Origin: Pseudomonadota bacterium
Lineage (GTDB): Bacteria > Pseudomonadota > Gammaproteobacteria > Xanthomonadales > Xanthomonadaceae
Assembly (NCBI GenBank): GCA_023419315.1
Contig: JAEZYE010000007.1
Span: 1-64,000 of the forward strand
DNA length: 64,000 bases
Direction of reading: 5' to 3'
The notes below the pieces were generated by a model that saw nothing but the letters and a program-made list of their open reading frames with translations, searched no databases and was not told where the DNA came from. Shown piece by piece: positions 19,860 through 28,803 of the stretch. A program made the translations under genes and the position numbers. Positions within the stretch are counted from its first letter, which is position 1, and each line of letters opens with the position of its first letter.

Positions 19860-20588
19860 ATGGGCGGACGCGATCCGACCGGCAAGCCTTTCGTCCGGCG
19901 CGGCGCGTGGTACACCGCTTTGCAGTTCACCGACTCGGTCACGCAGAGCCGCATGTACACGTGGTGGCCGGATCGGTTGCAGGTCGGCTACACGCGCACG
20001 ATGTTCGCGGCCCTGCTGGTCCAGCCACGGCCACGCCGCATCGGCATTTTCGGGCTCGGTGGCGGTTCACAGGCGAAGTTCTGCCATCGCTACCTGCGTG
20101 ATTCCCATATCGAAGTCTGCGAGCGCAATGTCGATGTGCTGGCACTGCGCGACGTTTTCCACATACCGCCGGACAGCGAGCGATTCACCGTCATCTGTGC
20201 CGATGCCGCACGTCTGGTCCGCCAGCGCCGGGAGTGCTACGACCTCATCCTGCTCGATGCGTACGATGTGTTCGGCATCCCGCCGTCGCTCTCCACGCAG
20301 GCGTTCTATGACGCGTGCCGGGAGGCGCTGTCGCCCGCCGGCATCCTCGCCATGAACCTGTACTCGACGAATGCACGGCGGCACATCGCCCGCCTGCGCA
20401 AGAGTTTCGAGGGCCGCATGCAGGTGCTGGACGAACCGCATGACGGCAATCGCGTCGTCTTTGCCTGGCGGGAGCAGGCGCGTGCGCATGACACCGCAGC
20501 GGTATTTGCCGGCTGGCCGTGGTCGGCGCGCAGGCAGATCGCGCCATCCATACGACGGTTTGCTGGGTCGCTCGAACGGCGACCGTGA
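19860..20588 (+). CDS. Spermidine synthase-like methyltransferase-fold protein
   Basis: A 242-residue protein of the spermidine/spermine synthase superfamily. It has the Rossmann motif IGIFGLGGGSQAKF (about residues 60-73), an acidic residue after the next strand (IEVCERN), VICADAARLV, and DLILLDAYDVFGIP in the position of the aminopropyl-transferase signature. Such proteins are often annotated as fused-MFS/spermidine synthase or as SAM-dependent enzymes of unknown substrate, and a true aminopropyltransferase role is not proven. The chosen ATG at 19860 follows the nucleotidase stop by one base; the upstream frame back to 19770 lies inside that gene and looks spurious. Confidence 0.75.
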   Translation: MGGRDPTGKPFVRRGAWYTALQFTDSVTQSRMYTWWPDRLQVGYTRTMFAALLVQPRPRRIGIFGLGGGSQAKFCHRYLRDSHIEVCERNVDVLALRDVFHIPPDSERFTVICADAARLVRQRRECYDLILLDAYDVFGIPPSLSTQAFYDACREALSPAGILAMNLYSTNARRHIARLRKSFEGRMQVLDEPHDGNRVVFAWREQARAHDTAAVFAGWPWSARRQIAPSIRRFAGSLERRP

Positions 20589-20598
20589 TGCAGCCGCG

Positions 20599-21156
20599 CT
20601 AGCGCGTCGATTCGGGATTCGAGAACGGCAGCCGGATATCGGTCAATCGCCAACGCAATCCCTGGCGACTCAGCACGAACACGATGGGATCGCCGTTTTC
20701 ATCGTGGATCGTCGCGGTGAAACGCGACGGTGACTCGTAATGATGCTCGGCCTCCTTCAGCGGATCGGCGGGCACGGCAGGCGCGTAGGTGTCGCCGCCG
20801 ATCGTCTCGCCGATGGCCTGCTTCCACATCGAGCGGCCCTGCAGCAGCGCGGCGACGCCAAGTGGCGTCACCATGGTGTCCACGCCGCGTCCGGCCACGC
20901 GATTGACGACCGCCAGCGCAAACGCCCCCAACAGGTTCGATTGCACGTCCGGACCGGCACGCCGCGCCAGGTAGTCTTCGACCTGTGCACGCAGGTTGAC
21001 CCGCACCGCCGCGAAATCCACGTAGCGTTCCAGCTTGGCGGTGTCCTGTTCGGCCAGCGCACTGCGGATGCCGTGAATCGCCAGATACGGACCCGCCGCC
21101 ACATAGCCTGCGAACAACAGGACGAAGGCCAGCAGCAGCGCGATCCATTTCTTCAT
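20599..21156 (-). CDS. DUF2939 family membrane-anchored protein
   Basis: A 185-residue protein with one N-terminal hydrophobic helix (MKKWIALLLAFVLLFAGYVA) and a soluble domain of the DUF2939 type: PYLAIHGIRSALAEQDTAKLERYVDFAAVRVNLR is the family-like core. The helix may be an uncleaved anchor or a signal peptide, placing the domain in the periplasm. It is the last gene of the long minus-strand run, 10 bp after the DUF2461 gene, and converges on the spermidine-synthase-like gene. Function is unknown. Confidence 0.82.
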   Translation of the reverse strand: MKKWIALLLAFVLLFAGYVAAGPYLAIHGIRSALAEQDTAKLERYVDFAAVRVNLRAQVEDYLARRAGPDVQSNLLGAFALAVVNRVAGRGVDTMVTPLGVAALLQGRSMWKQAIGETIGGDTYAPAVPADPLKEAEHHYESPSRFTATIHDENGDPIVFVLSRQGLRWRLTDIRLPFSNPESTR

Positions 21157-21166
21157 GGCGATGACC

Positions 21167-21853
21167 TCAGAACTCCAGATCCAGCGCCGCGCACAGGTAG
21201 TCGACGAACGGTGCGAGGGCAGCGATGTCGGTGGCGATAATCTTGCGCAGGCGCGGGCCGGTCATGGTGGCGTCGTCGAGGGAGCGCCAGAACACGAAAT
21301 TGCGGTGCTTGAGGTCATCGATGAATTCGAAATCGGCCGGAAAGCCGCGCGGTGGACGGGTGAGCTTTTCACCTTCCTCGAACTCGAAGCGGCGACGGAA
21401 CGCACTGGCATGCGCGGCCTGTTTCCAGGCGGCGGGATTGTCGAAGATGAACTGTCGGACGCGACGCTGGGTATCGGGTTCGGGATGCCACAGGCCGGCG
21501 CCGACGAACGATTCGCCCGGTTGCAGGTGGATGTAGAACGAAGGGGCGGCCACCTGCTTGCGACGCTCGTGATACAGGCGCGCGCCTTGCCAGGGTTTGT
21601 ACGGGGATTTGTCGGTCGAGTAGCGGGCGTCGCGGTAGATGCGGAACAGGGAGCCGCCGACCGTCTTCGGATCGGAGCGGAAATGCGGCGACACCCGTGC
21701 CAGGTCGCCTTGCAGATCGGTCAGCAGTTGCAGGAAAGGCCGCTTGACGTGGGTTTCGTACTGATCGCGGTGGTCGTTGAACCAGGTCTTGTCGTTGTGG
21801 CGCGCCAGTCCGCGCAGGAACTTGAAACTGGCGTCCGAAAAATAAGCGGTCAA
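21167..21853 (-). CDS. DUF2461 / TIGR02453 family protein
   Basis: A 228-residue conserved protein of unknown function. Family features are YFSDASFKFLRGLARHNDKTWF at the start, FRIYRDARYSTDKSPYK, and GAGLWHPEPDTQRRVRQFI. I chose a TTG start at 21853: it is preceded by GGAG at good spacing, overlaps the exonuclease I stop (TTGA), and gives the usual family N terminus. A GTG at 21880 would add nine residues with no good ribosome site. It is the second of three genes coupled to the 3' end of kmo; the context does not reveal its job. Confidence 0.85.
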   Translation of the reverse strand: MTAYFSDASFKFLRGLARHNDKTWFNDHRDQYETHVKRPFLQLLTDLQGDLARVSPHFRSDPKTVGGSLFRIYRDARYSTDKSPYKPWQGARLYHERRKQVAAPSFYIHLQPGESFVGAGLWHPEPDTQRRVRQFIFDNPAAWKQAAHASAFRRRFEFEEGEKLTRPPRGFPADFEFIDDLKHRNFVFWRSLDDATMTGPRLRKIIATDIAALAPFVDYLCAALDLEF

Positions 21854-23289
21854 AGCGAGTGCTCCAGTGCCTGGCCCCACGCCTGCAGTCGATCGAGCAG
21901 GGCCAGTTTCGGGGCATCGGTGGGAATCGTGGTGCGCAGTTGGGCGATTTCGTCGTGGAAGGTCTCGAAGCTGTACTCGGACCAGCCGCGATCACTGCCC
22001 AGGCGCTGACGACGGTAATCATTCCAGCGCTCGTGTTCGTTGGCGGTCAAGGTGGCCGGCCAGTTGCGTGCGCGGTAGCGGAACAGCAGTTCCGGCAGGC
22101 GCGCGTCGCGGAAGCCGAAATCGCGCAAACCCAGTTCCGCCGGCGGCGTCGCGCGCACATCCTGGAAGCGCTTGCGATCGCCGTCGGCCAGGAAGCCACC
22201 GTACAGCGAGGCATCGGCGTCCGGTGTCTCGAACGCACGCTCCTTGCCGAACACCTGGCGCACTTTCTCGGCGAGCGCCGGACCGTGCGGACGCAGCCGT
22301 TCCGCCCGCGCGCCAATCGCATCGGCGTCGATGCCCAAGCGGTCATAGTCGTTTGCGCGCAGGTGCGCCTGCGCGACCAGGATCGGGCAGCGATTGACGT
22401 GGACTTCCTTCAGTGGCACACGCGCTTCGCCTTCAGGCAGATCGGCGGCCGACACGTACAACCGGTCGGCGATGGCGTCGGCGCCAAGCGAAAGGAAGGC
22501 TTCGGGATCGCCGTCGAGGTCGAACACGATGACGCGGTTGTCGTACCGCGGATGGCGTGCCACCGGCAGCACCATCGCGGCGCAATGCCGCTGCGCCGGA
22601 TAGCGCTGCGAAACATGCAGCACGGGCGTCATCGCCACGGTATCGAGCAGGCTGGCGGCGAAGCGCTTGTCACGCAGGCGCAGCGCGTATTCCCACAGAC
22701 GGGGCTGCGACTGGCGCATCAGGCGGCCCATGCCGATGGTGGCGAACACGTCGGACATCGCTTCGTGGGCATCGCCTTCGCGCACGCCGTTGAGCGCCGC
22801 CAGTTGTTCCAGGCGGAAGGACGTGTGGCCATCCTCGCGACGCGGCCACTGGATGCCTTCCGGGCGAAGCGCATGCATCAATCGCATCACGTCGAGCAGA
22901 TCCCAGCGCGAGTTTCCGCCGCGCCACTCGCGCTCGTAGGGGTCGTGGAAATTGCGGAACAGGCCGTGGCGGACGAACTCGTCGTCAAAACGCAGCGAGT
23001 TGTAGCCCAGCGTGCAGGTTTCCGGACGCGCCATTTCCTCGATGATGCGTCCGAATGCGGCCGCCTCGGTGATCCCGCTTTCGTCCGCGTGCTGCGGCGT
23101 GATGCCGGTGATCAGCGTGGCGGTGGGCGAGGGCAGCAGATCATCGGCCGGCTTCACGTAGAAGGTCACCGGGTCTTCGATCGGGTTGAGCTCCGCATCC
23201 GTGCGTTGCGCGGCGAATTGCGCGATGCGCGTGCGGCGCGGGTCCGCACCGAAAGTTTCCAGATCGTAGAACAGGAAACTGGCTGTCAC
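21850..23289 (-). CDS. sbcB: Exodeoxyribonuclease I
   Basis: A 479-residue single-strand 3'-5' exonuclease (E. coli ExoI is 475). The DEDD-type nuclease motifs are visible: FLFYDLETFGADP (Exo I) at the N terminus, LGYNSLRFDDEFVRHG (Exo II) and EGDAHEAMSDVFATIGM (Exo III). The SH3-like and C-terminal helical regions follow. I chose the GTG at 23289 because it overlaps the kmo stop (GTGA) and gives the standard VTASFLFYDLETFG start. ExoI acts in recombination and mismatch repair; its place at the tail of a tryptophan-catabolism operon has no obvious functional reason. Confidence 0.95.
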   Translation of the reverse strand: MTASFLFYDLETFGADPRRTRIAQFAAQRTDAELNPIEDPVTFYVKPADDLLPSPTATLITGITPQHADESGITEAAAFGRIIEEMARPETCTLGYNSLRFDDEFVRHGLFRNFHDPYEREWRGGNSRWDLLDVMRLMHALRPEGIQWPRREDGHTSFRLEQLAALNGVREGDAHEAMSDVFATIGMGRLMRQSQPRLWEYALRLRDKRFAASLLDTVAMTPVLHVSQRYPAQRHCAAMVLPVARHPRYDNRVIVFDLDGDPEAFLSLGADAIADRLYVSAADLPEGEARVPLKEVHVNRCPILVAQAHLRANDYDRLGIDADAIGARAERLRPHGPALAEKVRQVFGKERAFETPDADASLYGGFLADGDRKRFQDVRATPPAELGLRDFGFRDARLPELLFRYRARNWPATLTANEHERWNDYRRQRLGSDRGWSEYSFETFHDEIAQLRTTIPTDAPKLALLDRLQAWGQALEHSL

Positions 23290-24656
23290 CGGATTTCGTC
23301 CTGCAGCGGTTCCAGCCGGCGAAGGACTTCCGCGTCCACCCATTCCCAATTGATCTCGTGCAGGTGCTCGCGCCCGCGCGTGGCTTCAACCAGCAGTTCG
23401 CGCTGCACATGGCTGCGCGCGAAGGCGACGGCATAGGGAATGCGCATGAAGCTGACCATGGTGTAGTGCGGGACGAAGCGTCCGGGATGGCGCTCCTGCA
23501 GGGCGCGCTCCAGTTCGCGTTGCAGCAGGAACTCGGCGTCGTCGACGCGATCGCGCATCTCGATGTAGTTCTCCAGCGCCATCGCCTGGATCGCACTGGC
23601 ATCGGGCTTGCGCTCGCGTTCGAATGCGGCGAATGCGGTTGCGTGATCGGCATGCCGCTCCAGTTGTCCGGCCAGCGCCACGCAATCCTCGAAGGCGCAG
23701 TTCATGCCCTGGCCATGGAATGGCACCATCGCGTGCGCGGCGTCGCCCAGCAGTACGGCCTGGCCGCCGATATGCCAGCGGTCCAGGTACAACGTCGCGA
23801 GCAGGCCGATCGGGTTGTTGGCCCAGTCGCGTTCCAGCGCAGGAATCAGCGGCACGGCGTCGGGGAAATCACGCTCGAACAGCGCACGCGCTTCCGCCGG
23901 CGTGCGCACGCGGTCGAAGCTCGGTTCGCCCTGGTTGGGCAGAAACAGGGTGACGGTGAAGGTCTTCTCGTCGTTCGGCAGCGCGATGCACATGTAGTGG
24001 CCGCGTGGCCAGATGTGCAGCGCGTTGGGTTCGATCTGGAACGCGCCGTCCGGCGTCGGCGGTATTTCCAGTTCCTTGTAGGAGTGATCGAGGAACTCAG
24101 TGCGCTCGCCGAGATCTGTGTGCTTCATCATTGCGGCGCGCAGCGACGAACCCGCACCGTCCGCGCCGACCAGTGACTGGAAATCCCGTGTGTGCGCGGA
24201 GCCATCGCGTTCGTCCACGAAGCACACGCGTCCGGAGGCAAAGTCCACCTCGTCCAGGCGGCGGTGGAAATGCAGCTGCGCGCCGGCCTGTTCGGCCAGA
24301 TCGAGCAGCGTGATATTCAGATCGCCGCGATGCACCGACCAGATGACTTCCGAATCATCGCGTCCGTAACGCTGCAATTGGCTGTGGCCTTCGCGGGGAT
24401 GCACCATGCGACCACGCATCATGACCGCGTGCCGCATCACCGCGTCGTCGGCATCAGCCTGGCGCAGCGCGTGGCGGCCCCGTTCGGCCAGGGCCAGGTT
24501 GATGGAACGACCACCTGCATACCCTTGCACGCGCGGGTCGCCGCGCTTTTCATACACGTCGACCTGCCAGCCCTTGCGGGCGAGCAGGGTGGCGAGCAGC
24601 GCGCCGGCCAGGCCGGCGCCGATGATGGTGAGGGACGGCGGTTGGGCAGTGCTCAA
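23286..24656 (-). CDS. kmo: Kynurenine 3-monooxygenase
   Basis: A 456-residue FAD monooxygenase that converts L-kynurenine to 3-hydroxykynurenine with NADPH and O2. The FAD fingerprint is IIGAGLAGALLATLLARKGW at the N terminus, followed by the KMO-specific GGRSINLALAERGRHAL, and LLGDAAHAMVPFHGQGMNCAFEDC carries the second FAD motif. Start is TTG at 24656 with GGAG seven bases upstream. It follows kynU by 13 bp and overlaps sbcB by 4 bp. With kynU and the 3-hydroxyanthranilate genes upstream it forms the catabolic branch of the kynurenine pathway. Confidence 0.96.
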   Translation of the reverse strand: MSTAQPPSLTIIGAGLAGALLATLLARKGWQVDVYEKRGDPRVQGYAGGRSINLALAERGRHALRQADADDAVMRHAVMMRGRMVHPREGHSQLQRYGRDDSEVIWSVHRGDLNITLLDLAEQAGAQLHFHRRLDEVDFASGRVCFVDERDGSAHTRDFQSLVGADGAGSSLRAAMMKHTDLGERTEFLDHSYKELEIPPTPDGAFQIEPNALHIWPRGHYMCIALPNDEKTFTVTLFLPNQGEPSFDRVRTPAEARALFERDFPDAVPLIPALERDWANNPIGLLATLYLDRWHIGGQAVLLGDAAHAMVPFHGQGMNCAFEDCVALAGQLERHADHATAFAAFERERKPDASAIQAMALENYIEMRDRVDDAEFLLQRELERALQERHPGRFVPHYTMVSFMRIPYAVAFARSHVQRELLVEATRGREHLHEINWEWVDAEVLRRLEPLQDEIR

Positions 24657-24669
24657 GACAGTTCTCCGA

Positions 24670-25944
24670 TCAGAAGCCCTTCCAGGCTTCGACTTCTTCG
24701 ATGAAGCGGTATACGTCCATGTAGCGGTTGTACAGCGGGGCCGGCGAGATGCGGATCACGTCCGGTTCGCGCCAGTCACCGAGCGTGCCGACCGAAACGA
24801 GGTAATCGAATAGTTCGCGACCCCGCTCGCGGCCGCCGATGACGCGCAGCGAAAGCTGTGCGCCGCGCTGCGCGGGATCATGCGGCGTGATGATCTCCAG
24901 CGCATCGTGCAGGCGCGTGCGGATGAGGGCTTCGAGCAGGCCGGTCAGCTTTTCCGACTTGCCGCGCAGCGCGGTCATGCCACCGGCGCGTTCGAACATA
25001 TCCAGCGAGGCGCGCAGCGGTGCAAGCCCGAGGATGGGCGGATTGCTCAATTGCCAGCCGTCCGCGCCTTCGGTCGGCACGAACTGCGGCCCCATCTGGA
25101 AACGGGTGCGTTGATCGTGCCCCCACCATCCGGCGAAGCGCGGCACGTCCGCTTTGGCGTGCCGCTCGTGCACGAAAGCGCCAGCGACTGCGCCCGGACC
25201 GGCGTTCATGTACTTGTAGTGGCACCACACGGCGAAGTCCGCGTTCGCGTCGTGCAGTGCCAGGTGGAGATTGCCGACCGCATGGGCGAGATCGAAGCCC
25301 ACCCGGGCGCCCTGCGCATGCGCCAGCCGCGCGATGGTGGACAGATCGAACGCCTGCCCGGTGCGGTACTGGATGCCGGGCCACAACACCAGCGCCAGGC
25401 GGTGGCCGTGTTCGGCAATCGCGCGTTCGATCGCCTCCATCGAGAGCGTGCCGTGGGCGTCGTCGGCGACCAGTTCGATCAGGTCGGTGTCGGGATTGAA
25501 GCCGTGGAAACGGATCTGCGATTCGACTGCGTGACGATCGGAAGGAAATGCGCCGGCTTCCATCAGGATCGCCGGACGCTCGGCGCTCGGCCGGTAGAAG
25601 CTCACCATCATCAGGTGCAGGTTGGCGGTCAGCGAATTCATCGCCACCACCTCCTGCGGCAGCGCACCGACCACGCGCGCGAGCGGTTCGCGCACCAGTT
25701 CGTGGTAGGTCATCCACTGGGCCTGGCCGGTGAAGTGGCCTTCGACGGCTTCATTGGCCCATTTGTCGAGCACCTCGTTGATGTGCTGGCGGACGCCGCG
25801 CGGTTGCAGCCCGAGCGAGTTGCCGCAGAAGTAGAGCTGATCGTTGTGCTTGAAGCGGGGAATCAGGAATTCGTTGCGCAACGCGCGCAGCGGATCGGCG
25901 GCATCCAGAGCGATGGCATGGGTGCGCGACAACAGATCGGTCAT
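24670..25944 (-). CDS. kynU: Kynureninase
   Basis: A 424-residue PLP enzyme that splits 3-hydroxykynurenine (or kynurenine) into 3-hydroxyanthranilate (or anthranilate) and alanine. The N-terminal LYFCGNSLGLQPRG motif and the PLP-lysine region CHYKYMNAGPGAVAGAFVHERH are clear, and YDxxH-type aspartates appear in GFDLAHAVGN. Next to kmo in an operon that continues to 3-hydroxyanthranilate dioxygenase, the 3-hydroxy substrate is the likely one. ATG start; the 144-bp gap to the upstream decarboxylase gene is the widest in this part of the run. Confidence 0.95.
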   Translation of the reverse strand: MTDLLSRTHAIALDAADPLRALRNEFLIPRFKHNDQLYFCGNSLGLQPRGVRQHINEVLDKWANEAVEGHFTGQAQWMTYHELVREPLARVVGALPQEVVAMNSLTANLHLMMVSFYRPSAERPAILMEAGAFPSDRHAVESQIRFHGFNPDTDLIELVADDAHGTLSMEAIERAIAEHGHRLALVLWPGIQYRTGQAFDLSTIARLAHAQGARVGFDLAHAVGNLHLALHDANADFAVWCHYKYMNAGPGAVAGAFVHERHAKADVPRFAGWWGHDQRTRFQMGPQFVPTEGADGWQLSNPPILGLAPLRASLDMFERAGGMTALRGKSEKLTGLLEALIRTRLHDALEIITPHDPAQRGAQLSLRVIGGRERGRELFDYLVSVGTLGDWREPDVIRISPAPLYNRYMDVYRFIEEVEAWKGF

Positions 25945-26088
25945 GGGACGCTCGATGGAGGGGCGTGGAAGAGGGGCATGGGGTGGAGGTCGTGAAGTGC
26001 GTTGACTTGCAGGTACGGCGCCGGATCGGACAGCGCTCGTGGCGCGGATGGTTCGCTGTGATGCCGGATCACGCAGCGCATGTCGCGC

Positions 26089-27099
26089 TCATTCAAAACG
26101 CTGGCGGGACAGACCCAGCCATTCCAGCGCGGTGCCGTGGTAGAGGCGTGCCTGTTCGGCTTCGCTCAGCCCGAGTGCGGCGATGCCTGCACCCGGCTCC
26201 TGTTCGCCCAGCGGGAACGGGTAGTCGGTGCCGAGCATCACGCGGTCGGTGCCCACGGTGTCGAGCAGGTAGCGCAACGCGCGCGGATCCGCGACCCAGG
26301 AATCGAAGAACACGCGGCCCATGTACTCGCGCGGATTGCGCGGGTTGTCGGTCGCCACCAGATCCGGGCGCATGTGGAAGCCGTGTTCGATGCGGCCCAG
26401 CGTGTAGGGAAAACTGCCGCCGCCATGCGCGAAGCAGACTTTCAGATCGGGCAGACGCTCGAGCACGCCGCCGAAGATCAGGCAGCACGCCGCGCGCGAT
26501 TGCTCCGCGGGCATGCCGACCAGCCACGGCAGCCAGTATTTCGGCATCGACGCCGCGCCCATCATGTCCCAGGGATGCACGAGCAGGGCCGCGCCCAGTT
26601 CGCTCGCGGCCTGGAAGAACTCGAACAACTCCGGCGCGTCGAGATTCCAGTCGTTGACGTGGCTGCCGATCTGCACGCCCTGCAGACCGAGTTCATCCAT
26701 GCAGCGCTCCAGTTCCTGCACCGCCAGGCGCGGCGATTGCAGCGGCACCGTGCCCAGGCCGGCGTAATGGCGCGGATGTTCGCGGCATGCCGTGGCGGTG
26801 TGGTCGTTGAGCGACTGGTGCAGTTCCAGCGCCTGGTGCGGCTTGGCCCAGTAGCTGAACATCACCGGCACGGTGCTGATGACCTGCACCTGCACGCCGA
26901 AGTGGGCGTAATCGGCGATGCGTTCCATCGGATCCCAGGTCTTGGGCCAGATTTCGCGGAAGAACTTGCCGTCCTTGTAGATGCGATGGCGGCCATCATC
27001 GCCGTGATGGATCACCGGGAAGCGGACGTCGCCGTACTTGCTCGCCAGATCGGGCCAATCGCGGGGCAGGAAGTGCGCGTGCGTGTCGATTTTGAGCAT
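26089..27099 (-). CDS. 2-amino-3-carboxymuconate-6-semialdehyde decarboxylase (ACMSD)
   Basis: A 336-residue zinc amidohydrolase-superfamily decarboxylase that removes CO2 from ACMS and diverts it from quinolinate/NAD synthesis to catabolism. Metal ligands and catalytic residues can be placed: KIDTHAHFLP (His7, His9), ALLVHPWDMMG (His), KVCFAHGGGSFP (His) and MLGTDYPFP (Asp). Length agrees with the Pseudomonas enzyme (about 334). A GTG at 27135 would add 12 residues not seen in the family; I chose the ATG at 27099. It lies between the dioxygenase gene (82 bp) and kynU (144 bp). Confidence 0.93.
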   Translation of the reverse strand: MLKIDTHAHFLPRDWPDLASKYGDVRFPVIHHGDDGRHRIYKDGKFFREIWPKTWDPMERIADYAHFGVQVQVISTVPVMFSYWAKPHQALELHQSLNDHTATACREHPRHYAGLGTVPLQSPRLAVQELERCMDELGLQGVQIGSHVNDWNLDAPELFEFFQAASELGAALLVHPWDMMGAASMPKYWLPWLVGMPAEQSRAACCLIFGGVLERLPDLKVCFAHGGGSFPYTLGRIEHGFHMRPDLVATDNPRNPREYMGRVFFDSWVADPRALRYLLDTVGTDRVMLGTDYPFPLGEQEPGAGIAALGLSEAEQARLYHGTALEWLGLSRQRFE

Positions 27100-27181
27100 C
27101 GCGCGAGTGTATCCGACCGTCACCACGCGGGGCACGATGCAGCGCGGGAATGGCCGGGCTCGTCCGCCGGCCGCGGCGGAA

Positions 27182-27712
27182 TCAGGTGTCGGCCATCACG
27201 TAGCGGGACGGCGCCGGATTCAGGTGCCCGCATTGCCCGCAGGTGCGCAGGGGGCGCGACGAGTAGAAACGTTCGAACACCGGCGGGAAATCGGTCTCGA
27301 TGTTCTTCAGCGTGAAGAACTCCTCGTAGAGCTTGTGGTTGCACTGGTCGCAGAACCACAGCAGCCCGTCCTGCTCGTGCGGCAGCCGGCGCCGCTCGAT
27401 CACCAGGCCGATGGAGTCGGGCATGCGCTGGGGCGAATGCGGCACGCGCGGCGGCAGCAGGAAGATTTCGCCGGCCTTGATCGGAATGTCGCGGACCCGG
27501 CCTTCTTCCTGGATGCGCAGCACCATTTCGCCTTCAAGCTGGTAGAACCACTCCGGACCTTCGTCCCAGTGATAGTCGGTGCGCTGGTTGGGACCGCCCA
27601 CGACCATCACGATGAAGTCACCGGCATAAATGACCTTGTTGCCGACAGGCGGCTTGAGCAGGTGCCGGTGTTCTTCGATCCAGGCGTGCAGGTTCAACGG
27701 GCCGGGCAGCAT
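27182..27712 (-). CDS. nbaC: 3-hydroxyanthranilate 3,4-dioxygenase
   Basis: A 176-residue cupin dioxygenase that opens the ring of 3-hydroxyanthranilate to give ACMS. The Fe(II) ligands of the family are His48 and Glu54 (DYHWDEGPEWF) and His92 (PRVPHSPQR). The bacterial-type second, rubredoxin-like metal site is present as C121-x2-C124 and C158-x2-C161 (FCDQC, TCGQCGH). The ATG is one base past the deaminase stop, so the two are coupled. With the decarboxylase, dehydrogenase and deaminase genes it forms a 2-aminomuconate route. Confidence 0.95.
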   Translation of the reverse strand: MLPGPLNLHAWIEEHRHLLKPPVGNKVIYAGDFIVMVVGGPNQRTDYHWDEGPEWFYQLEGEMVLRIQEEGRVRDIPIKAGEIFLLPPRVPHSPQRMPDSIGLVIERRRLPHEQDGLLWFCDQCNHKLYEEFFTLKNIETDFPPVFERFYSSRPLRTCGQCGHLNPAPSRYVMADT

Positions 27713-27713
27713 G

Positions 27714-28145
27714 TCAGCGTTCCTCGGTCAGGGCAGCCACGCATTTCAGTTCGATGGCGATCGGTGTGGGCAGGGCGGTGATGCCGAGCGTGGTGCGGCA
27801 CGGCGTCTGTGCGGCATCGGGGAAGTACTCGGCCCAGATCCGGTTGTAGGCAGCAAAGTCGCGCGCCATGTCGGTGAGATAGACGGTGACGTCGACGAGA
27901 TCGTCCCAGCGTGCGCCGCTGGCTTCCAGCACGTGCCGCACGTTGGCGAAAACGGCGTGCGCCTGCATCTGGATGTCGTAATCCACGAGCCGTCCTTCCG
28001 CGTCATGCACGTTGCCGGCAATGGCGTTCGTGACCGGGTCACGCGGCCCGATGCCGGACAGGAACAGCAGCGCACCCACGCGCCGCGCATGCGGGTAGGC
28101 GCCGACCGGTGCTGGCGCGGTGTCCGCGTGGATGGATTCACTCAT
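27714..28145 (-). CDS. 2-aminomuconate deaminase (RidA/YjgF family)
   Basis: A 143-residue RidA-like protein. The segments LFLSGIGPRDPVTNAIAGNVHD, YDIQMQAHAVFANVRHVLEASGARWDDLVDVTVYLTDM and ALPTPIAIELKCVAAL resemble 2-aminomuconate deaminases (NbaF/AmnD) more than general RidA. It would convert 2-aminomuconate to 4-oxalocrotonate and ammonia. I chose the ATG at 28145; the open frame continues upstream inside the carbonic anhydrase gene. It overlaps the carbonic anhydrase gene by 8 bp and ends one base before the dioxygenase ATG. Generic imine deaminase activity is the alternative. Confidence 0.88.
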   Translation of the reverse strand: MSESIHADTAPAPVGAYPHARRVGALLFLSGIGPRDPVTNAIAGNVHDAEGRLVDYDIQMQAHAVFANVRHVLEASGARWDDLVDVTVYLTDMARDFAAYNRIWAEYFPDAAQTPCRTTLGITALPTPIAIELKCVAALTEER

Positions 28146-28803
28146 CGTGCGTGCTCTTGGGCGAGATCCCGGCGAGTGCGCGCGCATAGGAAGCGTGCAG
28201 GGTTTCCGCCGAATCCACGTCCATGCCCAGTTCGCGCACGCGGCCATCGAACAAGCTGTACACCCAGCCGTGCACGGCCAGCGGCTGTCCGCGCGCCCAG
28301 GCGTCTTCGACAACGGTGGTCTGGCACACGTTGAACACCTGTTCGATCACGTTCAACTCGCACAGGCGCGCGTGGCGCAGCGATTCGGTATCCACGTCCC
28401 GCAGCAGTTCGGCATGCTTGGTCGCCACGTCGGCCACATGGCGCAGCCAGTTGTCGGCCAGGCCGACGCGCGAGCCGGTGAGGGCGGCATGCACGCCGCC
28501 GCAGCCGTAGTGGCCGACCAGCAGGATGTGTTCGACCTTGAGGATGTCGACCGCGAACTGGATCACCGACAGGCAATTCAGGTCGCCGTGCGACATCACG
28601 TTGGCGATGTTGCGGTGGACGAAGACCTCGCCGGGGTCCAGTCCCAGAATCTGGTTGGCCGGGACGCGGGAATCGGAACAGCCAATCCACAGATAGCGGG
28701 GCGATTGCTGTTGCGAGAGACGCTTGAAGAAGCCCGGATCCTCGTGTTTGATCCGTTCGGCCCATTCGCGGTTGTTGCGCAGCAGATTCTCGAGTTCACT
28801 CAC
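28138..28803 (-). CDS. can: Beta-carbonic anhydrase
   Basis: A 221-residue zinc enzyme hydrating CO2 to bicarbonate, with the same length and motifs as E. coli Can. Zinc ligands and the Asp-Arg dyad are in WIGCSDSRVP (Cys42, Asp44, Arg46) and LLVGHYGCGGV (His98, Cys101). Start is GTG at 28803. It is embedded in the 3-hydroxyanthranilate operon, 83 bp after the dehydrogenase gene and overlapping the deaminase by 8 bp. Since ACMSD in the same run releases CO2, hydration of that CO2 is a possible reason for the linkage, but housekeeping bicarbonate supply is equally possible. Confidence 0.95.
   Translation of the reverse strand: MSELENLLRNNREWAERIKHEDPGFFKRLSQQQSPRYLWIGCSDSRVPANQILGLDPGEVFVHRNIANVMSHGDLNCLSVIQFAVDILKVEHILLVGHYGCGGVHAALTGSRVGLADNWLRHVADVATKHAELLRDVDTESLRHARLCELNVIEQVFNVCQTTVVEDAWARGQPLAVHGWVYSLFDGRVRELGMDVDSAETLHASYARALAGISPKSTHDE

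Noticed and set aside
28146..28313. Longer N terminus of the 2-aminomuconate deaminase
   Set aside because: The extra 56 residues lie inside the carbonic anhydrase gene in another frame and look unlike RidA proteins.
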